Assembly: GCF_015752315.1 (NCBI RefSeq)
Contig: NZ_JADOVJ010000001.1
Span: forward strand, 5,200,501 to 5,264,500
Direction: 5' to 3'
DNA: 64,000 nt
Source: Nocardioides luteus
Lineage (GTDB): Bacteria > Actinomycetota > Actinomycetes > Propionibacteriales > Nocardioidaceae
Part shown: piece after piece, positions 62,806 through 64,000 of the stretch
Numbering within the stretch: the stretch's first letter is position 1
How the letters are laid out: the number at the start of each line of letters is the position of its first letter
The notes under the pieces: model-generated
Seen by the model: the letters and a program-made list of their open reading frames with translations, nothing else
Databases searched by the model: none
Told to the model about the DNA's origin: nothing
Program-made: the position numbers and the translations under genes

Positions 62806-63954
62806 ATGCCCCAGAAGCCCACCATCTACGAAGCAGAGCACGAGGACTTCCGTGCCACCGCGAAGGCCTTCTTCGAGAAGGAGGTCGTGCCGTTCCACGA
62901 CCAGTGGGAGAAGGACGGCATCGTCCCCCGCGAGCTGTGGAAGAAGGCCGGCGACACCGGGCTGCTCTGCTTCGACGTCGACGAGGAGTACGGCGGCCCC
63001 GGCATCAAGGACTTCCGGTTCAACTCGGTCCTCCACGAGGAGATGGCGAAGATCGGCGCCAGCGGGCCCGGCTTCTTCGTCCACACCGACATCATCGTCC
63101 CCTACATCTCCCACCTCGGCACCCCGGAGCAGAAGGCCCGCTGGCTGCCGGGCTGCGTCTCCGGCGACATCATCACCGCCGTCGCGATGACCGAGCCGGG
63201 CGCGGGCTCCGACCTCCAGGGCGTACGCACCACCGCGGTCGACAAGGGGGACCACTACCTCCTCAACGGCTCGAAGACGTTCATCTCCAACGGCATCAAC
63301 GCCGACCTGGTCATCGTGGTCGCCAAGACCAACCCCGAGGCCGGCGCCCACGGCATCTCGCTGCTGGTGGTCGAGCGCGGCATGGAGGGCTTCGAGCGCG
63401 GCCGCAACCTCGACAAGGTCGGCATGAAGGCGCAGGACACCGCCGAGCTCTCCTTCACCGACGTGGTCGTGCCGAAGGAGAACCTCCTCGGCGAGGAGGG
63501 CTCCGGCTTCATCTCGCTGATGACCCTGCTGCCGCAGGAGCGCATCTCGGTCGCCTCGATCGCGGTCGCCGCGGTCGAGCAGGTCCTCGAGCTCTCCCTC
63601 GACTACGCCCGCACCCGCGAGGCCTTCGGCCGCCCGATCGGCCGCTTCCAGAACACCGCGTTCACCCTCGCCGAGATGGCCACCGAGGCCTACCTCGCCC
63701 GGCTGTTCCTCAACGACGCCGTCACCCAGCTCAACGCCGGCACGGCCGACACCGTCCTGGCCTCGATGGCGAAGTGGTGGACCACCGAGCTGCAGAAGAA
63801 GTTCGTCGACCAGGGCGTCCAGATCCACGGCGGCTACGGCTACATGATGGAATACCCGATCGCCAAGGCGTTCATCGACAGCCGCATCCAGACCATCTAC
63901 GGCGGCACCACCGAGGTGCAGAAGCTGATCATCAGCCGCCACCTGGGCCTGTAG
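62806..63954 (+). CDS. acyl-CoA dehydrogenase of the beta-oxidation island
   Basis: A 382-residue flavoenzyme with FAD motifs AMTEPGAGSDLQGVRTTAVDKGDHYLLNGSKTFISNG and IHGGYGYMMEYPIAKAFIDSRIQTIYGGTTEVQKLI. The probable catalytic base is E245 in LPQERISVA, the long-chain/isovaleryl position. It makes 2-enoyl-CoA that feeds the adjacent FadB-type enzyme and thiolase. GGAGGAG lies seven bases upstream of the ATG. It is divergent from the MerR gene, whose target motif is partly present at 62757. Long-chain acyl-CoA is the likely substrate. Confidence 0.9.
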   Translation: MPQKPTIYEAEHEDFRATAKAFFEKEVVPFHDQWEKDGIVPRELWKKAGDTGLLCFDVDEEYGGPGIKDFRFNSVLHEEMAKIGASGPGFFVHTDIIVPYISHLGTPEQKARWLPGCVSGDIITAVAMTEPGAGSDLQGVRTTAVDKGDHYLLNGSKTFISNGINADLVIVVAKTNPEAGAHGISLLVVERGMEGFERGRNLDKVGMKAQDTAELSFTDVVVPKENLLGEEGSGFISLMTLLPQERISVASIAVAAVEQVLELSLDYARTREAFGRPIGRFQNTAFTLAEMATEAYLARLFLNDAVTQLNAGTADTVLASMAKWWTTELQKKFVDQGVQIHGGYGYMMEYPIAKAFIDSRIQTIYGGTTEVQKLIISRHLGL

Positions 63955-63964
63955 GTCACATCGG

Positions 63965-64000
63965 TCGGCCCGCGAGCTCAGCGGGTGGGTCGACCGAGGC
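63965..64000. repeat. partial palindromic element at the window edge
   Basis: CCCGC and GCGGG pair around seven bases, with TCGGTCGG and TCGACCGA outside, 20 bases after the acyl-CoA dehydrogenase stop. It resembles the GGTCGA-bearing dispersed elements but is cut by the window end. Confidence 0.4.

Overview
The window is very GC-rich, densely coded DNA with many GTG and TTG starts and frequent 4-base stop/start overlaps. Its gene content (EspG/WXG-type secretion genes, a HelR-type RNA polymerase recycling ATPase, fused MFS/spermidine synthase, a TIGR03084 mycothiol-associated protein, MprAB-like two-component genes) points to an actinobacterium, most likely Nocardioides or a close relative. 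The genus is an inference from gene content and style; there is no rRNA here to confirm it. No tRNA, rRNA, CRISPR array, transposase, integrase or phage gene was seen, and no stretch over 300 bases lacks a gene.

Layout. 1-5.0 kb: a cut-off amidohydrolase, a HerA-like ATPase, a small VapB-like protein, a LytR_C (Cei-like) envelope protein and a CPA1 antiporter. 5.06-5.22 kb: a long imperfect palindrome. 5.2-10.3 kb: an aminotransferase, a three-gene ESX-like module (WXG-like protein, EspG-like chaperone, and a hydrolase-fold protein whose nucleophile elbow lacks serine) and a sulfotransferase. 10.3-26 kb: mostly regulators and transport, including a MerR-PP2C fusion, MarR/EamA, GntR, a MoxR/VWA pair, tandem HxlR-SCP2 regulators, PadR with a DrrAB-type ABC exporter, and an MprAB-like pair with a lipoprotein. 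26-31.5 kb: zwf, then pabB, pabA and a PhzE-like fused chorismate synthase on the minus strand. 31.6-39.7 kb: a SigE-family sigma factor with a membrane partner, HelR, a crotonase, an isoaspartyl methyltransferase, BrkB and two RDD proteins.

39.8-48.8 kb is a seven-gene minus-strand acyl-CoA operon: TetR, TIGR03084, AtuA, acyl-CoA dehydrogenase, carboxyltransferase, biotin carboxylase/BCCP and a second acyl-CoA dehydrogenase. It resembles acyclic-terpene or branched-chain acyl-CoA catabolism. All junctions overlap by 4 bases except one, where a dispersed palindromic element sits between the two carboxylase subunits. 48.9-58.5 kb holds a VOC protein, a PadR/49-aa/ABC operon, a secreted M4 metalloprotease with C-terminal repeats and two membrane-anchored proteins of unknown role. 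58.6-64 kb is a fatty-acid beta-oxidation island (FadB/J-type protein, thiolase, MerR regulator, acyl-CoA dehydrogenase) whose promoter regions share an 11-base motif.

Two themes recur. One is palindromic DNA: a roughly 160-bp MITE-like palindrome, a 21-bp-arm inverted repeat inside pabB, two copies of a GTGTCGAGACCAAC-type element and a 38-bp perfect palindrome. The other is regulators whose presumed operators are visible as inverted repeats in the adjoining promoter regions.
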